Shown piece by piece: positions 34,825 through 45,318 of a DNA stretch of 56,238 bases. The DNA comes from an uncultured Clostridia bacterium (GTDB taxonomy: Bacteria; Bacillota; Clostridia; Christensenellales; DTU072). The stretch spans positions 1-56,238 of the forward strand of contig CALVNM010000004.1 of assembly GCA_944349735.1 (NCBI GenBank), written 5' to 3'. A model generated the notes under the pieces. The model was not told the DNA's origin. It did not search any database and saw only the letters and a program-made list of their open reading frames with translations. The position numbers and the translations under genes were made by a program. How positions within the stretch are numbered: the first letter of the stretch is position 1; each line of letters opens with the position of its first letter.

Positions 34825-34885
34825 CCGCATCGACAAAAACAGGCAAAAGAGACCGTATTCCGCATAAGCGCCGCCGCTTGCCGCA

Positions 34886-34917
34886 ACAAAAAAAACGACG
34901 TCCTGTAGGACGTCGTT
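34886..34917 (-). terminator. Intrinsic terminator after rpsU
   Basis: On the minus strand AACGACGTCC, loop TACA and GGACGTCGTT form a perfect 10-bp stem followed by a run of T. It begins 15 bases after the rpsU stop and separates rpsU from the dnaG-rpoD genes. Confidence 0.92.
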
Positions 34918-34932
34918 ACGTGTTCTGATCTC

Positions 34933-35109
34933 TTATTTGTAAGAGCGTTTGCGAGCGGCTTCCGCTTTTTTCTTGCGGCGAACGCTGGGCTTCTCGTAAG
35001 CCTCCTTGCGGCGGAGATCTCCGATGATACCGTCGTTGGCGCATTTCTTCTTCCATCTGCGGATAGCGCTGTCAAGACTTTCGTTTTCTTTCACGATCAC
35101 GGTCGACAT
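34933..35109 (-). CDS. rpsU: 30S ribosomal protein S21
   Basis: S21 is a small basic protein of the 30S platform that helps initiation. The 58-residue product opens with [20 protein letters not shown] and ends in the basic [11 protein letters not shown], a perfect family match in length and sequence. The ATG at 35109 has a full AAAGGAGGTGA site. It has its own consensus promoter (35148-35176) and terminator (34886-34917), so it is a monocistronic unit in front of dnaG-rpoD. Confidence 0.97.
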   Translation of the reverse strand: MSTVIVKENESLDSAIRRWKKKCANDGIIGDLRRKEAYEKPSVRRKKKAEAARKRSYK

Positions 35110-35147
35110 TTCGGTTTCACCTCCTTTGCTCTTTACTTTACCCGTAT

Positions 35148-35176
35148 ATATTACAGGATTTTTTCCCGTATGTCAA
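35148..35176 (-). promoter_or_regulatory. Sigma-A promoter of rpsU
   Basis: On the minus strand TTGACA (35171-35176), a 17-base spacer and TAATAT (35148-35153). The -35 is a perfect match. It lies 39 bases upstream of the rpsU start. Confidence 0.82.
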
Positions 35177-35209
35177 ACGGTATTTTAATTTATGATATTT
35201 TCTAAGCGA

Positions 35210-37864
35210 TTATTCGATCCTGAGCGCGTCGACAACGTTCTTCCTCGCCGCCGCCTGACTGGGCACGAGTCCGCTGAGAACGGTAAGACCGAGACTCAGG
35301 AGAACGAGCAGCAACGCGTGCAAAGGATTGAGCGACAATAAGCCGTATACGCCCGAAGCGTTGCCGATAAGCACGTTGGCGAGCGGTACGAGTGCATAAG
35401 CTATGGCTATACCCAACACGCCGCTGAACAGACCGATTATCGCGGTCTCTGCGTCGAACACCCTGGAAATGTCGCGTTTGCGCGCTCCGAGAGAACGGAG
35501 TATCCCTATCTCTCTCGTGCGTTCGACAACGGAGTTGCTCGTTATTATCGAGATCATCACGCAGGACACTATAAGCGAGATCGAAGCTACCGCTATCAGC
35601 ACGTACGTCATCAGATTGAGCATCACCCTCATGTTGTGGATAAACATCTCGGACACGTCGAAGTATTCTATATTCCCGCCCTGATCGTTCCATGCGTCGA
35701 TATATTTGGTTATATCAGTCTTGGTATTGAAATCCTTGGGATAGATATTCATGAATACCGGAGTGGTATCAGCGCCTATGGCTTTGAGTTTCTGCGTTCT
35801 GCCGAGACCGCTAGTCATAAATCCGAGCAAATCTCCGGACGCGCTTATACCGTAATCTTTGCCGAGCGAACCGCCGAGAACGTAGGTACCTGTATTGGGA
35901 TCGGCGTCGAGTAAGGCTCTCTGCGCCCTTGCTACCTCAGAATTTCCCGCATTGGCAAGGCAATATTCGCCGAGCTCGGAAGTGTAGCATAACGACGTGC
36001 TTACGAGCGAGACCATCGCGTCGGGCTTGGCGCGCAGAACTCCAACCACTTTGAGCGTGACGTTGGACGGATCGTTGTACAACTCTTCGCTCGCCGCCTT
36101 CTTCTCAAATCTGGTATCGCTTACCTTGGTATAGTACGTGTCGTTGGGAACGAGCTTAAGTTCGTATCCGATTATTTCACTGAACGACATGCTCTCTTTA
36201 CATATCGGATCGCCGTTACCGTCAAATAAAACGGCTCCCGTTGCTTCATCGCGCTGATAAACGTCCACGCCGAACTGCGCCAGCGCCTCGGCGTCGATGT
36301 TGTTGTTGCCGTCCACGACCATGACTATCTCGTTATATGCTTTCGGATATGAACCCGCTATCACGTCGTAATATTCGCCTACGAAATCGGAAGTACCGGC
36401 AAGCTGATACCAGTTGGTAGTCTCGAGTCCGTTGTCTCCGAGGACCTGCGTAGCTATCTGTAAAGCGTTGGTCGTTATCGGTTCCTGAGTGACGTCGCTG
36501 TATACGTAGTTACCGTCATCGTCACGCGTATACGCGAGCATATTCATACGGACGCCGTAATACATATCTAAGGCTTTATACCACGAAGAATCCATTCGCT
36601 TTACGTATTCCACGAATTCTTCGGTTATATCGTTGCGTCCTACGGACTTGGTGATAGCGCTGATCATATCGCTCATACCGCCGGACGAAGAAGAACTCGC
36701 CGTGGTGGGATGGAACATACCGTCGTCGGGGAATTCGTCCGGAGACACCACGTCGGCGTAATTCTCGAACATATCGGTCATGACAGAGTAGTCCATCGAA
36801 TATTCGTAGACCCCTATCGGTACGGTGGCGAGTATGTTCATCTGCATGTTGTCGATAAAAAGATTGAAGCCGTTGGACATCGCCAGCACGAGAGCAAGGC
36901 TTATGATGCCTATGCTTCCGGCAAACGAAGTGAGGAAGGTGCGGCGCTTCTTCGTTATTAGGTTTTTGAAGGAAAGGCTGAACGCGGTACGCGCCTTCAT
37001 CGAAGTCGCCTTGAAAGGCGATTTCTGTCCTTTCATTTTTATACCGAGCTTATTAAGCGCGCCCTGCGCTTCCGCGACTTTTGCGACGAACTTGGATTTA
37101 CGAGAGGCGGAAGCAGCTTCTTCACCATTCGCACCCGCTTCTTCCGAAGCTTTTTCGGCTTCCTCTTCGATAAGATCGGGTTCCCATTCGTAAGGCAACG
37201 TGTCGCTCTCGACAAGACCGTCGTGCAGCTTGACGATACGGGTACTGTACTCGTAGGCAAGATCGGTATTGTGCGTTACCATGATGACGAGTCTGTCTTT
37301 AGCCACTTCCTTGAGCAGCTCCATGACCTGCACGCTTAGCTCCGAATCGAGCGCTCCGGTGGGTTCGTCGGCGAGTACTATGCGGGGATTATTGACGAGC
37401 GCACGCGCGATAGCCACGCGCTGCATCTGACCTCCGCTTATCTGCGAAGGCTTTTTCTTAAGCTCGTTTCCCATGCCCACTCTCTCAAGAGCCGCCGCGG
37501 CAAGTTTATTACGCTCCGCTCTGTCCACGCCGGACAGCGATAGCGCCATAGCCACGTTCTCCAATACTGTGAGGTGCGGTATGAGGTTGTAATTCTGGAA
37601 TACGAAACCTATCGTGGCGTTGCGGTAAGCGTCCCATTGCTCCGCTTTGAAAGACTTGGTGGAAGTATTGCCGATGATAAGGTCGCCAGTCGTGTATCTG
37701 TCCAACCCGCCGATGATGTTCAACAAGGTGGATTTGCCGCATCCCGACGCTCCTATTATCGACACGAATTCGCTCTCTCTGAAAGCAAGCGTCACGCCGC
37801 GCAAAGCGCGCACCGTGTAATCGCCCATTTCGTAAATTTTGGTTACATTTTTGATCTTAAGCAT
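35210..37864 (-). CDS. MacB-like ABC transporter, ATPase fused to FtsX-type permease
   Basis: An 884-residue fusion. The N-terminal ATPase (about 1-225) has Walker A GASGCGKST, signature SGGQMQRVAIARAL and Walker B RIVLADEPTGALD, of the LolD/MacB class. A charged Ala/Glu-rich linker follows (about 230-300). The permease part has a membrane helix at about 310-340, a large extracytoplasmic domain (about 340-735) and three C-terminal helices with the FtsX motif VVERTREIGILRSLGARKRDI. MacB-class systems are mechanotransmitters that move peptides, lipoproteins or antibiotics across the envelope or sense them; in Firmicutes without an outer membrane the substrate is unknown. It lies 30 bases after the HIT gene, so it may be at the end of the heat-shock operon. 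Confidence 0.92.
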   Translation of the reverse strand: MLKIKNVTKIYEMGDYTVRALRGVTLAFRESEFVSIIGASGCGKSTLLNIIGGLDRYTTGDLIIGNTSTKSFKAEQWDAYRNATIGFVFQNYNLIPHLTVLENVAMALSLSGVDRAERNKLAAAALERVGMGNELKKKPSQISGGQMQRVAIARALVNNPRIVLADEPTGALDSELSVQVMELLKEVAKDRLVIMVTHNTDLAYEYSTRIVKLHDGLVESDTLPYEWEPDLIEEEAEKASEEAGANGEEAASASRKSKFVAKVAEAQGALNKLGIKMKGQKSPFKATSMKARTAFSLSFKNLITKKRRTFLTSFAGSIGIISLALVLAMSNGFNLFIDNMQMNILATVPIGVYEYSMDYSVMTDMFENYADVVSPDEFPDDGMFHPTTASSSSSGGMSDMISAITKSVGRNDITEEFVEYVKRMDSSWYKALDMYYGVRMNMLAYTRDDDGNYVYSDVTQEPITTNALQIATQVLGDNGLETTNWYQLAGTSDFVGEYYDVIAGSYPKAYNEIVMVVDGNNNIDAEALAQFGVDVYQRDEATGAVLFDGNGDPICKESMSFSEIIGYELKLVPNDTYYTKVSDTRFEKKAASEELYNDPSNVTLKVVGVLRAKPDAMVSLVSTSLCYTSELGEYCLANAGNSEVARAQRALLDADPNTGTYVLGGSLGKDYGISASGDLLGFMTSGLGRTQKLKAIGADTTPVFMNIYPKDFNTKTDITKYIDAWNDQGGNIEYFDVSEMFIHNMRVMLNLMTYVLIAVASISLIVSCVMISIITSNSVVERTREIGILRSLGARKRDISRVFDAETAIIGLFSGVLGIAIAYALVPLANVLIGNASGVYGLLSLNPLHALLLVLLSLGLTVLSGLVPSQAAARKNVVDALRIE

Positions 37865-37894
37865 CTGACAATCTCCGGTCTTTTTCTTGACGGC

Positions 37895-38239
37895 TTACGC
37901 CATTTTCTCGGAAAGCTTTTCGCCGCCGAGTATGTGTATGTGCAGATGATTCACGCTCTGGCAACCGTTTTCTCCTTTATTGGAAACGAGTCTGAATCCA
38001 TCCTTAAGCCCGAGTTCGTCGACAAGCGTCGAGAGTTTCTTGAGACATTTCCCGAGAATGATCGCGTCGTCCTCGCTCATTTCGACGATATTTGCGTAAT
38101 GCTTCTTGGGTAAAAGCAGATAATGTTTCGCGGCTTGCGGGTTCACGTCCGCTATAATGACCATGTCGTCGTCTTCGTAAAACTTCTTAGAAGGAATTTC
38201 GCCTGCGATGATCTTGCAGAAAACGCAATTATTTTCCAT
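37895..38239 (-). CDS. HIT family (histidine triad) nucleotide-binding protein
   Basis: A 114-residue HINT-type hydrolase, typically acting on adenosine phosphoramidates or aminoacyl-AMP. The histidine triad HLHIH gives H98, H100 and H102. CVFCKIIAGEIP at the N-terminus has the two cysteines common in the Hint branch and may bind zinc. Length matches the family. It overlaps mtaB by 11 bases and closes the hrcA-to-HIT run, an arrangement frequent in Firmicutes. Confidence 0.95.
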   Translation of the reverse strand: MENNCVFCKIIAGEIPSKKFYEDDDMVIIADVNPQAAKHYLLLPKKHYANIVEMSEDDAIILGKCLKKLSTLVDELGLKDGFRLVSNKGENGCQSVNHLHIHILGGEKLSEKMA

Positions 38240-39485
38240 AGATTTCTCCTTTGATTCCGTCGCGGAATTTTTCTTTCGGGATTATTATAGCATACTTCGG
38301 AGCGTTGTGCGAATCAATCTCGGTATATATATGTAAATAATACTGGCTGTAGCCTGTCAAAAAGCCTTTGGCTTTTTCCTCGAAAAGAGTTTTCTGCGGA
38401 ACGTTCATCATCGAATCGATATACGCATCGCGTAATTCGTTGCGTACCGCGCTCAGACGTTGTTTCCTTTCGCGCACCTCGGAAGGATCGAGCGGCGCTA
38501 GCTTGGCAGCCCTCGTACCCTCTCGAGCCGAAAACGGGAATATGTGCAGATCCGAAAATCCCGCTTCGCGCACAAACCGCTCGGTATTTAGGAAAGCTTC
38601 GTCGGTCTCCGTGGGATAGCCGACTATGACGTCGGTGGTCACGGCGGCAAGCGGAAAATATTTACGGATGAGTTCTACTTTTTCGAGGTATTCTCGGGTA
38701 GTATATTTCCTGCCCATGTCCTTCAGCACGCCGTCGTCGCCGTTCTGTAAAGACAGATGAAAATGCGGACAGAATTCTCTGAGATTCCCGAGCGCTTCGA
38801 GGAGTCTTTCGTTTACTCCTTCGACGTAAAATGACCCGAGCCTTATCCTTGCGGGAACAAGAGAAATACGTTCGACGAGTTCGGCAAGAGACGTTCCGGT
38901 ATCCGCGCCGAAACGGGAAAGGTTTATCCCGGTAAGCACTATTTCGCCTGTCTTACCGGATAATTCCTCTATCTCGCTTACGCAAGCGTCGAGATCTCTC
39001 GATCTCGATCTGCCTCGAAGGTAAGGAATTATGCAATATGAACAGAAATTATCGCACCCGTCCTGTATCTTGACGTATGCTCTGGTGCGGCTCAGGTCGG
39101 GAGCGCGCTCGGGCTCCTCGTAAACGTCGGGGCGTCTGTCGTTCACGGTAAAGCCTGTATCGAGGTTATCGAGAATAGCTTTCTTGTCCGCGACTCCGGA
39201 AACGTATGCAACCCCCGAAGCGATATAGAATTCTTTGTTTTTCTCGGAGGCGCAGCCCGTGATCATTATTCTGGCGGAAGGGTTATGCTTAAGGCAACGC
39301 GAAATGATCTGCCTCGACTTCCGCTCCGCTTCGCCGGTGACCGCGCAGGTATTGACAATATACAAATCGGCGTATCCGAGTTCATCGGACACGCCGTATC
39401 CTCTCGCTTTTAACTCCGCGGCGAGAACGTCGCATTCGTACTGGTTGACCTTGCAACCGAGATTGAATATTACCGCCTTTTTCAC
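38229..39485 (-). CDS. mtaB: tRNA t6A37 methylthiotransferase MtaB
   Basis: MtaB adds a methylthio group to N6-threonylcarbamoyladenosine 37 of tRNA, using two [4Fe-4S] clusters. The 418-residue protein has the UPF0004 domain with three cysteines (NLGCKVNQYEC, NTCAVTGEAE, TGCASE) and the radical SAM motif CDNFCSYCIIPYLRGRSRSR. The C-terminus is TRAM-like. The NLGCKVNQYE start distinguishes MtaB from MiaB and RimO. It overlaps prmA by ATGA and the HIT gene by 11 bases. Confidence 0.95.
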   Translation of the reverse strand: MKKAVIFNLGCKVNQYECDVLAAELKARGYGVSDELGYADLYIVNTCAVTGEAERKSRQIISRCLKHNPSARIMITGCASEKNKEFYIASGVAYVSGVADKKAILDNLDTGFTVNDRRPDVYEEPERAPDLSRTRAYVKIQDGCDNFCSYCIIPYLRGRSRSRDLDACVSEIEELSGKTGEIVLTGINLSRFGADTGTSLAELVERISLVPARIRLGSFYVEGVNERLLEALGNLREFCPHFHLSLQNGDDGVLKDMGRKYTTREYLEKVELIRKYFPLAAVTTDVIVGYPTETDEAFLNTERFVREAGFSDLHIFPFSAREGTRAAKLAPLDPSEVRERKQRLSAVRNELRDAYIDSMMNVPQKTLFEEKAKGFLTGYSQYYLHIYTEIDSHNAPKYAIIIPKEKFRDGIKGEIYGK

Positions 39486-40411
39486 TTTTCGTCACCGCCG
39501 ACGGTAAACTCGAGTCCCCACCATTCTCCGAGGTTCTCTGCGCGGCTAAGGACGAATCCGAGCTTCTCGTAAACTTCGATCACGTCCTCTTTGCGCGAAT
39601 CGATTATTCCGGAACAGACGAGTATGCCGCCTTCTTTGATGTGCGCACTCACGCCTTTCGAAAGTCTGATAAGAATATCCGCGGTAAGATTTGCCGTCAC
39701 TATGTCCGCGCGGACGTCGAGATCTTTGACGAGATCGGTACACGCGGCGGTGACACCCTTGGTTATTCCGTTCAGTTCGGCGTTCTCGTAAGCCGCTCTG
39801 ACCGCCTCGGGATCTATGTCCGTCATGTAAACTTCTTCGGCTCCCGATTTGGAAGCGGCTATCCCCAGTATACCGGAACCGGTACCGACGTCGAGAACGT
39901 GTTTCCCGCAAAAATCCAGCTCCGACATCAAAATAAGACAAAGTTGCGTACTTTCGTGCGCACCCGTACCGAAAGCGGTTGCGGGATTTATCCTGATGAC
40001 TTCTTTTGCGTATCCTTCAGTATCGAGCCATTCCGGAAGCACGACGAAACGTCCCGCTTCGACGGGCGTATAGTAACTTTTCCAATCGTTTTCCCAATCG
40101 GCTTCCTCGACGTCCTTTACGTCGATACGCATTTCATCGGAATCGTCTCCCAAAATAAGGGATAACAAATCCTTAAGTTTGGATACCGTATCTTCGATAT
40201 TATTGCCTTCGACGAAGCCGGTGACGCGTACCGCGTCGTCCGCAACGGTCAGGCTGTCGTCAACGTAATCCCAGTTCGTAGAGCTGTTGAGGACCTCGTT
40301 AAGGTCGCCCGGATCGGATATGCTCACTCCGCTCGCTCCCAGGCTCCAAAATGCGTCCGCTACGAAATCGGCATATTCGGCTGTCGTGGTAACCGTTATC
40401 TCTTTATACAT
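39482..40411 (-). CDS. prmA: Ribosomal protein L11 methyltransferase
   Basis: PrmA trimethylates ribosomal protein L11 with SAM. The 309-residue protein has the N-terminal substrate-recognition part (about 1-115; MYKEITVTTTAEYADFV) and a Rossmann methyltransferase domain with NPATAFGTGAHESTQLCL, VLDVGTGSGILGIAASKSGA and VTANLTADILI. These are family hallmarks. It follows dnaJ by 18 bases and overlaps mtaB by 4, the usual order in Firmicutes heat-shock operons. Confidence 0.96.
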   Translation of the reverse strand: MYKEITVTTTAEYADFVADAFWSLGASGVSISDPGDLNEVLNSSTNWDYVDDSLTVADDAVRVTGFVEGNNIEDTVSKLKDLLSLILGDDSDEMRIDVKDVEEADWENDWKSYYTPVEAGRFVVLPEWLDTEGYAKEVIRINPATAFGTGAHESTQLCLILMSELDFCGKHVLDVGTGSGILGIAASKSGAEEVYMTDIDPEAVRAAYENAELNGITKGVTAACTDLVKDLDVRADIVTANLTADILIRLSKGVSAHIKEGGILVCSGIIDSRKEDVIEVYEKLGFVLSRAENLGEWWGLEFTVGGDEK

Positions 40412-40429
40412 TATCGAGCGCTCTCCTCT

Positions 40430-41584
40430 CTAATCAAGGGATTTGAGTTTCTTCCTGAATTTTTCCACGTCCTCGTACTGGGCGCTCTGATCGAGCTTAT
40501 CGAAATACTCTTTAAGCTCTTTACGCTGACGCACGCCGATATTGCGGGGAATATCCACCTTGACCGTGATGACTATATCGCCGTACACGTTGCGGCGAAG
40601 ATCTTTTACGCCCTTGCCTTTCACTTTGATAACTGTGCCGTTCTTGATTCCGGCGGGTATCTCCACGCGCGTCGGCTTATCGAGAGTAGGTATTTCCACG
40701 ACGTCGCCGAATATCGCCTGGGTCACAGTGACGGGCATATCGAACATTAGGTCATTGCCTCTTCGCGTGAACAAAGGATGCGGTTTGATGCGGAATACGA
40801 CTATGAGATTGCCGTTGGGACCGCCGTTATACCCCGCGTTTCCTTCGTTACGCACGTTGAGCATCTGCCCGTTATCCACTCCGGCGGGTATGTTGATGCT
40901 TACGGTGCGCTTCTTGCGTACTCTGCCCTTACCTTTACATTCGGGGCATGGATCCATGATTATCTTACCGGTACCGCCGCACATGTCGCAGACTCTCTCC
41001 GTCTGCATCACGCCGAGCATGGTACGCTGTTGTACGACCACTCGTCCCCTGCCGCCGCACTTAGTACAAACTTTTACGGAATCTTTATCCTTTGCTCCCG
41101 TGCCGCCGCAGACGGAACACTTCTCTACGCGTGTATAAGTGACCTCTTTCTTAGCGCCGAAACAAGCCTCCTTGAAATCGAGCGTAAGTTCCACTTCTAT
41201 ATCGTCGCCGCCGCGCGCCGAAGTCGCGTTGGCTCTGCCGCCTGCGCCGCCGGTAAAGGTATTGAATATGTCGCTGAATATGTCGCCGAATCCGCCGAAT
41301 CCGCCTGCGCCGCCGCCGAACGGGTTGAATCCCGCTCCGCCCATAGTGGGACCGTCTTCGCTGCCGTATTGGTCGAAAGCGGCTTTTTTCTGAGGGTCGC
41401 TCAATACGTCGTAGGCATACTGTATCTCCTTGAATTTAGCTTCCGCTTCGGCTTTTTCCTTGTCGCTCGCGGTAGCGTATACGTCGGGATGATACTTCTT
41501 CGCCAAACGACGATACGCGGACTTTATTTCGTCCGCGCTCGCGTTTTTGTCGACGCCCAGAATGTCATAATAGTTTTTAGCCAT
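40430..41584 (-). CDS. dnaJ: Chaperone protein DnaJ
   Basis: DnaJ delivers clients to DnaK and stimulates its ATPase. The 384-residue protein has the J domain with the YHPDVYA motif (HPD), a Gly/Phe-rich region (about 75-115, several GGFG and GGAGG units), four zinc-finger repeats CSVCGGTGAK, CTKCGGRGRV, CDMCGGTGKI and CPECKGKGRV, and the C-terminal client-binding domains. It is a type I (complete) DnaJ. It follows dnaK by 28 bases and is controlled by HrcA through CIRCE. Confidence 0.98.
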   Translation of the reverse strand: MAKNYYDILGVDKNASADEIKSAYRRLAKKYHPDVYATASDKEKAEAEAKFKEIQYAYDVLSDPQKKAAFDQYGSEDGPTMGGAGFNPFGGGAGGFGGFGDIFSDIFNTFTGGAGGRANATSARGGDDIEVELTLDFKEACFGAKKEVTYTRVEKCSVCGGTGAKDKDSVKVCTKCGGRGRVVVQQRTMLGVMQTERVCDMCGGTGKIIMDPCPECKGKGRVRKKRTVSINIPAGVDNGQMLNVRNEGNAGYNGGPNGNLIVVFRIKPHPLFTRRGNDLMFDMPVTVTQAIFGDVVEIPTLDKPTRVEIPAGIKNGTVIKVKGKGVKDLRRNVYGDIVITVKVDIPRNIGVRQRKELKEYFDKLDQSAQYEDVEKFRKKLKSLD

Positions 41585-41612
41585 TGTCTGTTTGTCCGTT
41601 AAGGTTTATTTA

Positions 41613-43463
<1,851 letters not shown>

Positions 43464-43505
43464 TTATTCGGTCGGATATTCCGCAATCACTTACGGATGC
43501 CCGGC

Positions 43506-44132
43506 TTAATTTGCTACTTTAACCATGGCGTAACGTATGACTTTACCGTTACGTTTATATCCTTTGCGGAGTACTTCAACGACTTTACCGGCGTTCTCGG
43601 AGTCCTCGGTCTGCATAACGGCGTTGTGTAACGAAGGATCGAATTCCGCTCCCAAAGCCTCTATTTCTTCCACTCCGTAATGCGCGAATACTTCCGCGAA
43701 TTTCTTCCTTATCAGCTCCACGCCCGCTTTCGTAGCTTCGTCCGCTATCATACCTATGGCGATCTCCACGGTATCGAGCACCGGAAGCATCTGAAGTATC
43801 GTGTCGTTTACTCCGTCGGCGCGCGCCTGTTTGACGGCTTCCGCATTGCGTTTACGGTAATTGTCGAACTCTGCCTGCACGCGTTGCAAAGTGTCTTTAT
43901 ATTCTTCCATTTTGCTCTGCGCGAGAGCCACGATGTCTATATCGTCCGCTTCGGAATTTTCGGAAACGTCGGCTCCTTTTTCTTCCGTTACGGGAGCTTC
44001 TGTTTCTGCATTTTTTCCGACGACACCGGCGCTTACCGAGTCGGCCGCCGCTTCGGCGCCGACATCGTTGACGGTCTCGGCTTTGAGATTTTCGTTCTCG
44101 GCTGCGCCTTCCTGTTTCTTTTTATTGTTCAT
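43506..44132 (-). CDS. grpE: Nucleotide exchange factor GrpE
   Basis: GrpE releases ADP from DnaK. The 208-residue protein has an acidic, low-complexity N-terminal tail (about 1-65, rich in Ala and Glu), a long dimerising helix with RVQAEFDNYRKRNAE, and the C-terminal beta domain ending in VEVLRKGYKRNGKVIRYAMVKVAN. The start at 44132 was chosen because AAGGAG lies 6 bases upstream; an ATG five codons earlier (44147) has no room for a ribosome binding site. It overlaps the end of hrcA by 11 bases. Confidence 0.95.
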   Translation of the reverse strand: MNNKKKQEGAAENENLKAETVNDVGAEAAADSVSAGVVGKNAETEAPVTEEKGADVSENSEADDIDIVALAQSKMEEYKDTLQRVQAEFDNYRKRNAEAVKQARADGVNDTILQMLPVLDTVEIAIGMIADEATKAGVELIRKKFAEVFAHYGVEEIEALGAEFDPSLHNAVMQTEDSENAGKVVEVLRKGYKRNGKVIRYAMVKVAN

Positions 44133-45162
44133 CGTTTTCTCCTTCATTGCCTTCTATCGCGGTATTGAGCGCGTTACCGATATAAGAGAGGACCGACATG
44201 ACCTTGCTGTAGTCCATCCTTTCCGGTCCTATGACGCCGGCATGCCCTATCTCTCTGCCGTTTACCTTGTATTTAGCGGTTATTACGGCGCATTTATCCA
44301 TTCCTGCCGTCTCGTCCTTCCCTATCTTGACGCTGAACTCGATGTCCTCTGCGGAATCCACGAGAGCGCCGATGAGGCTCTTGTTGTCGATGATACTCAG
44401 GAAGCGCTTTGCGCTCGTCATATCCGCCTCGGGATAACTGAGCATCTTGCTCGCGCCTTCCATGAATACGCTCTCGTCGTTCACCGAGCAGTAAGTCTCG
44501 ATTATCGCCATGACGTTGTCGAAAAGCTCTTTGAATTCTTTAAGCTCTCTTTCTACGCTCGCGTCGGCGAGATGCAGTTCTCCCACTTTGCAACCGGCGA
44601 ATATCTTATTGAGCATCAGAGTCGCGCTTGCTATGAACTCGTCGTCCACAACGTTATTGAGTTTGATGACCTTATCGCGTATGATGCCCGAATCGGTGAT
44701 GATGATAACGAGCGCGCTGTGTCCGTCGAGACCTACGAGTTTGATCTCCTTGATTACCACGGTATCGATATTCTTGATAACGATGACCGAAGTGTAATTG
44801 GTAACGTCGCTTATGACTTTAGCGGTGGTCTTGACGATGTCCTCCACGGCGTTGAACTTAGCGGAGAAACTGGCGTCGATCATCGCGATGTCCTGTTTCT
44901 TGAGCGGACGTCTGTCCACGAAATATTCCACGTAATATTTATACGCTTTCGAAGTAGGCAACCTGCCTGCCGAAGTATGCGGCTGAGCTAGGTATCCCAT
45001 ATCCGAAAGAGCCGCAAGTTCCGCGCGTATCGTGGCGGAGCTTATATCGGAGAAATACTTGCTCTGAAGTTCGCCGGACGATATCTGTCTCGCGTCCTTG
45101 ATGTATTCCTCTACGACGGCTTTCAGTATTCTGTGTTTTCTTTCAGGCAATCTTCCGCTCAT
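44122..45162 (-). CDS. hrcA: Heat-inducible transcription repressor HrcA
   Basis: HrcA binds CIRCE and represses the dnaK operon; it depends on chaperones for activity. The protein of 346 residues has an N-terminal winged helix (about 1-75; RKHRILKAVVEEYI, SATIRAELAALSDMGYLAQPHTSAGRLPT) and a C-terminal dimerisation domain. The ATG at 45162 was chosen because GAAAG lies 8 bases before it; a GTG at 45171 is also in frame and would add three residues. It is the first gene after the CIRCE and consensus promoter, so it controls itself. Confidence 0.96.
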   Translation of the reverse strand: MSGRLPERKHRILKAVVEEYIKDARQISSGELQSKYFSDISSATIRAELAALSDMGYLAQPHTSAGRLPTSKAYKYYVEYFVDRRPLKKQDIAMIDASFSAKFNAVEDIVKTTAKVISDVTNYTSVIVIKNIDTVVIKEIKLVGLDGHSALVIIITDSGIIRDKVIKLNNVVDDEFIASATLMLNKIFAGCKVGELHLADASVERELKEFKELFDNVMAIIETYCSVNDESVFMEGASKMLSYPEADMTSAKRFLSIIDNKSLIGALVDSAEDIEFSVKIGKDETAGMDKCAVITAKYKVNGREIGHAGVIGPERMDYSKVMSVLSYIGNALNTAIEGNEGENDEQ

Positions 45163-45187
45163 GGTTGGCACTTTCTTTCAGTCATTG

Positions 45188-45214
45188 TTAGCAATCATAT
45201 TCGTTGACTGCTAA
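45188..45214 (-). promoter_or_regulatory. CIRCE operator of the dnaK operon
   Basis: TTAGCAATC, nine bases and GACTGCTAA (plus-strand reading) match the CIRCE consensus TTAGCACTC-N9-GAGTGCTAA except for one position in each arm. It covers the predicted transcription start of hrcA, the usual place for HrcA repression. Confidence 0.93.
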
Positions 45215-45218
45215 CGCT

Positions 45219-45247
45219 ATTATATTCACTATTATCACCGTTGTCAA
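45219..45247 (-). promoter_or_regulatory. Sigma-A promoter of hrcA-grpE-dnaK-dnaJ operon
   Basis: On the minus strand TTGACA (45242-45247), a 17-base spacer and TATAAT (45219-45224): a perfect consensus promoter, immediately upstream of and touching CIRCE. Such strength fits a repressed, strongly inducible operon. Confidence 0.93.
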
Positions 45248-45286
45248 CAGATTGAAACAAATTTTCGTGAAAATTTTGCAAGCGAG

Positions 45287-45307
45287 AAAAAAACGCGTTT
45301 ACACGCG
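45287..45307 (-). terminator. Intrinsic terminator after hemW
   Basis: On the minus strand CGCGT, loop GTAA and ACGCG form a short 5-bp stem followed by seven T. It lies 12 bases after the hemW stop and insulates the hrcA promoter from the upstream operon. Confidence 0.72.
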
Positions 45308-45318
45308 AAAAACGAAGG

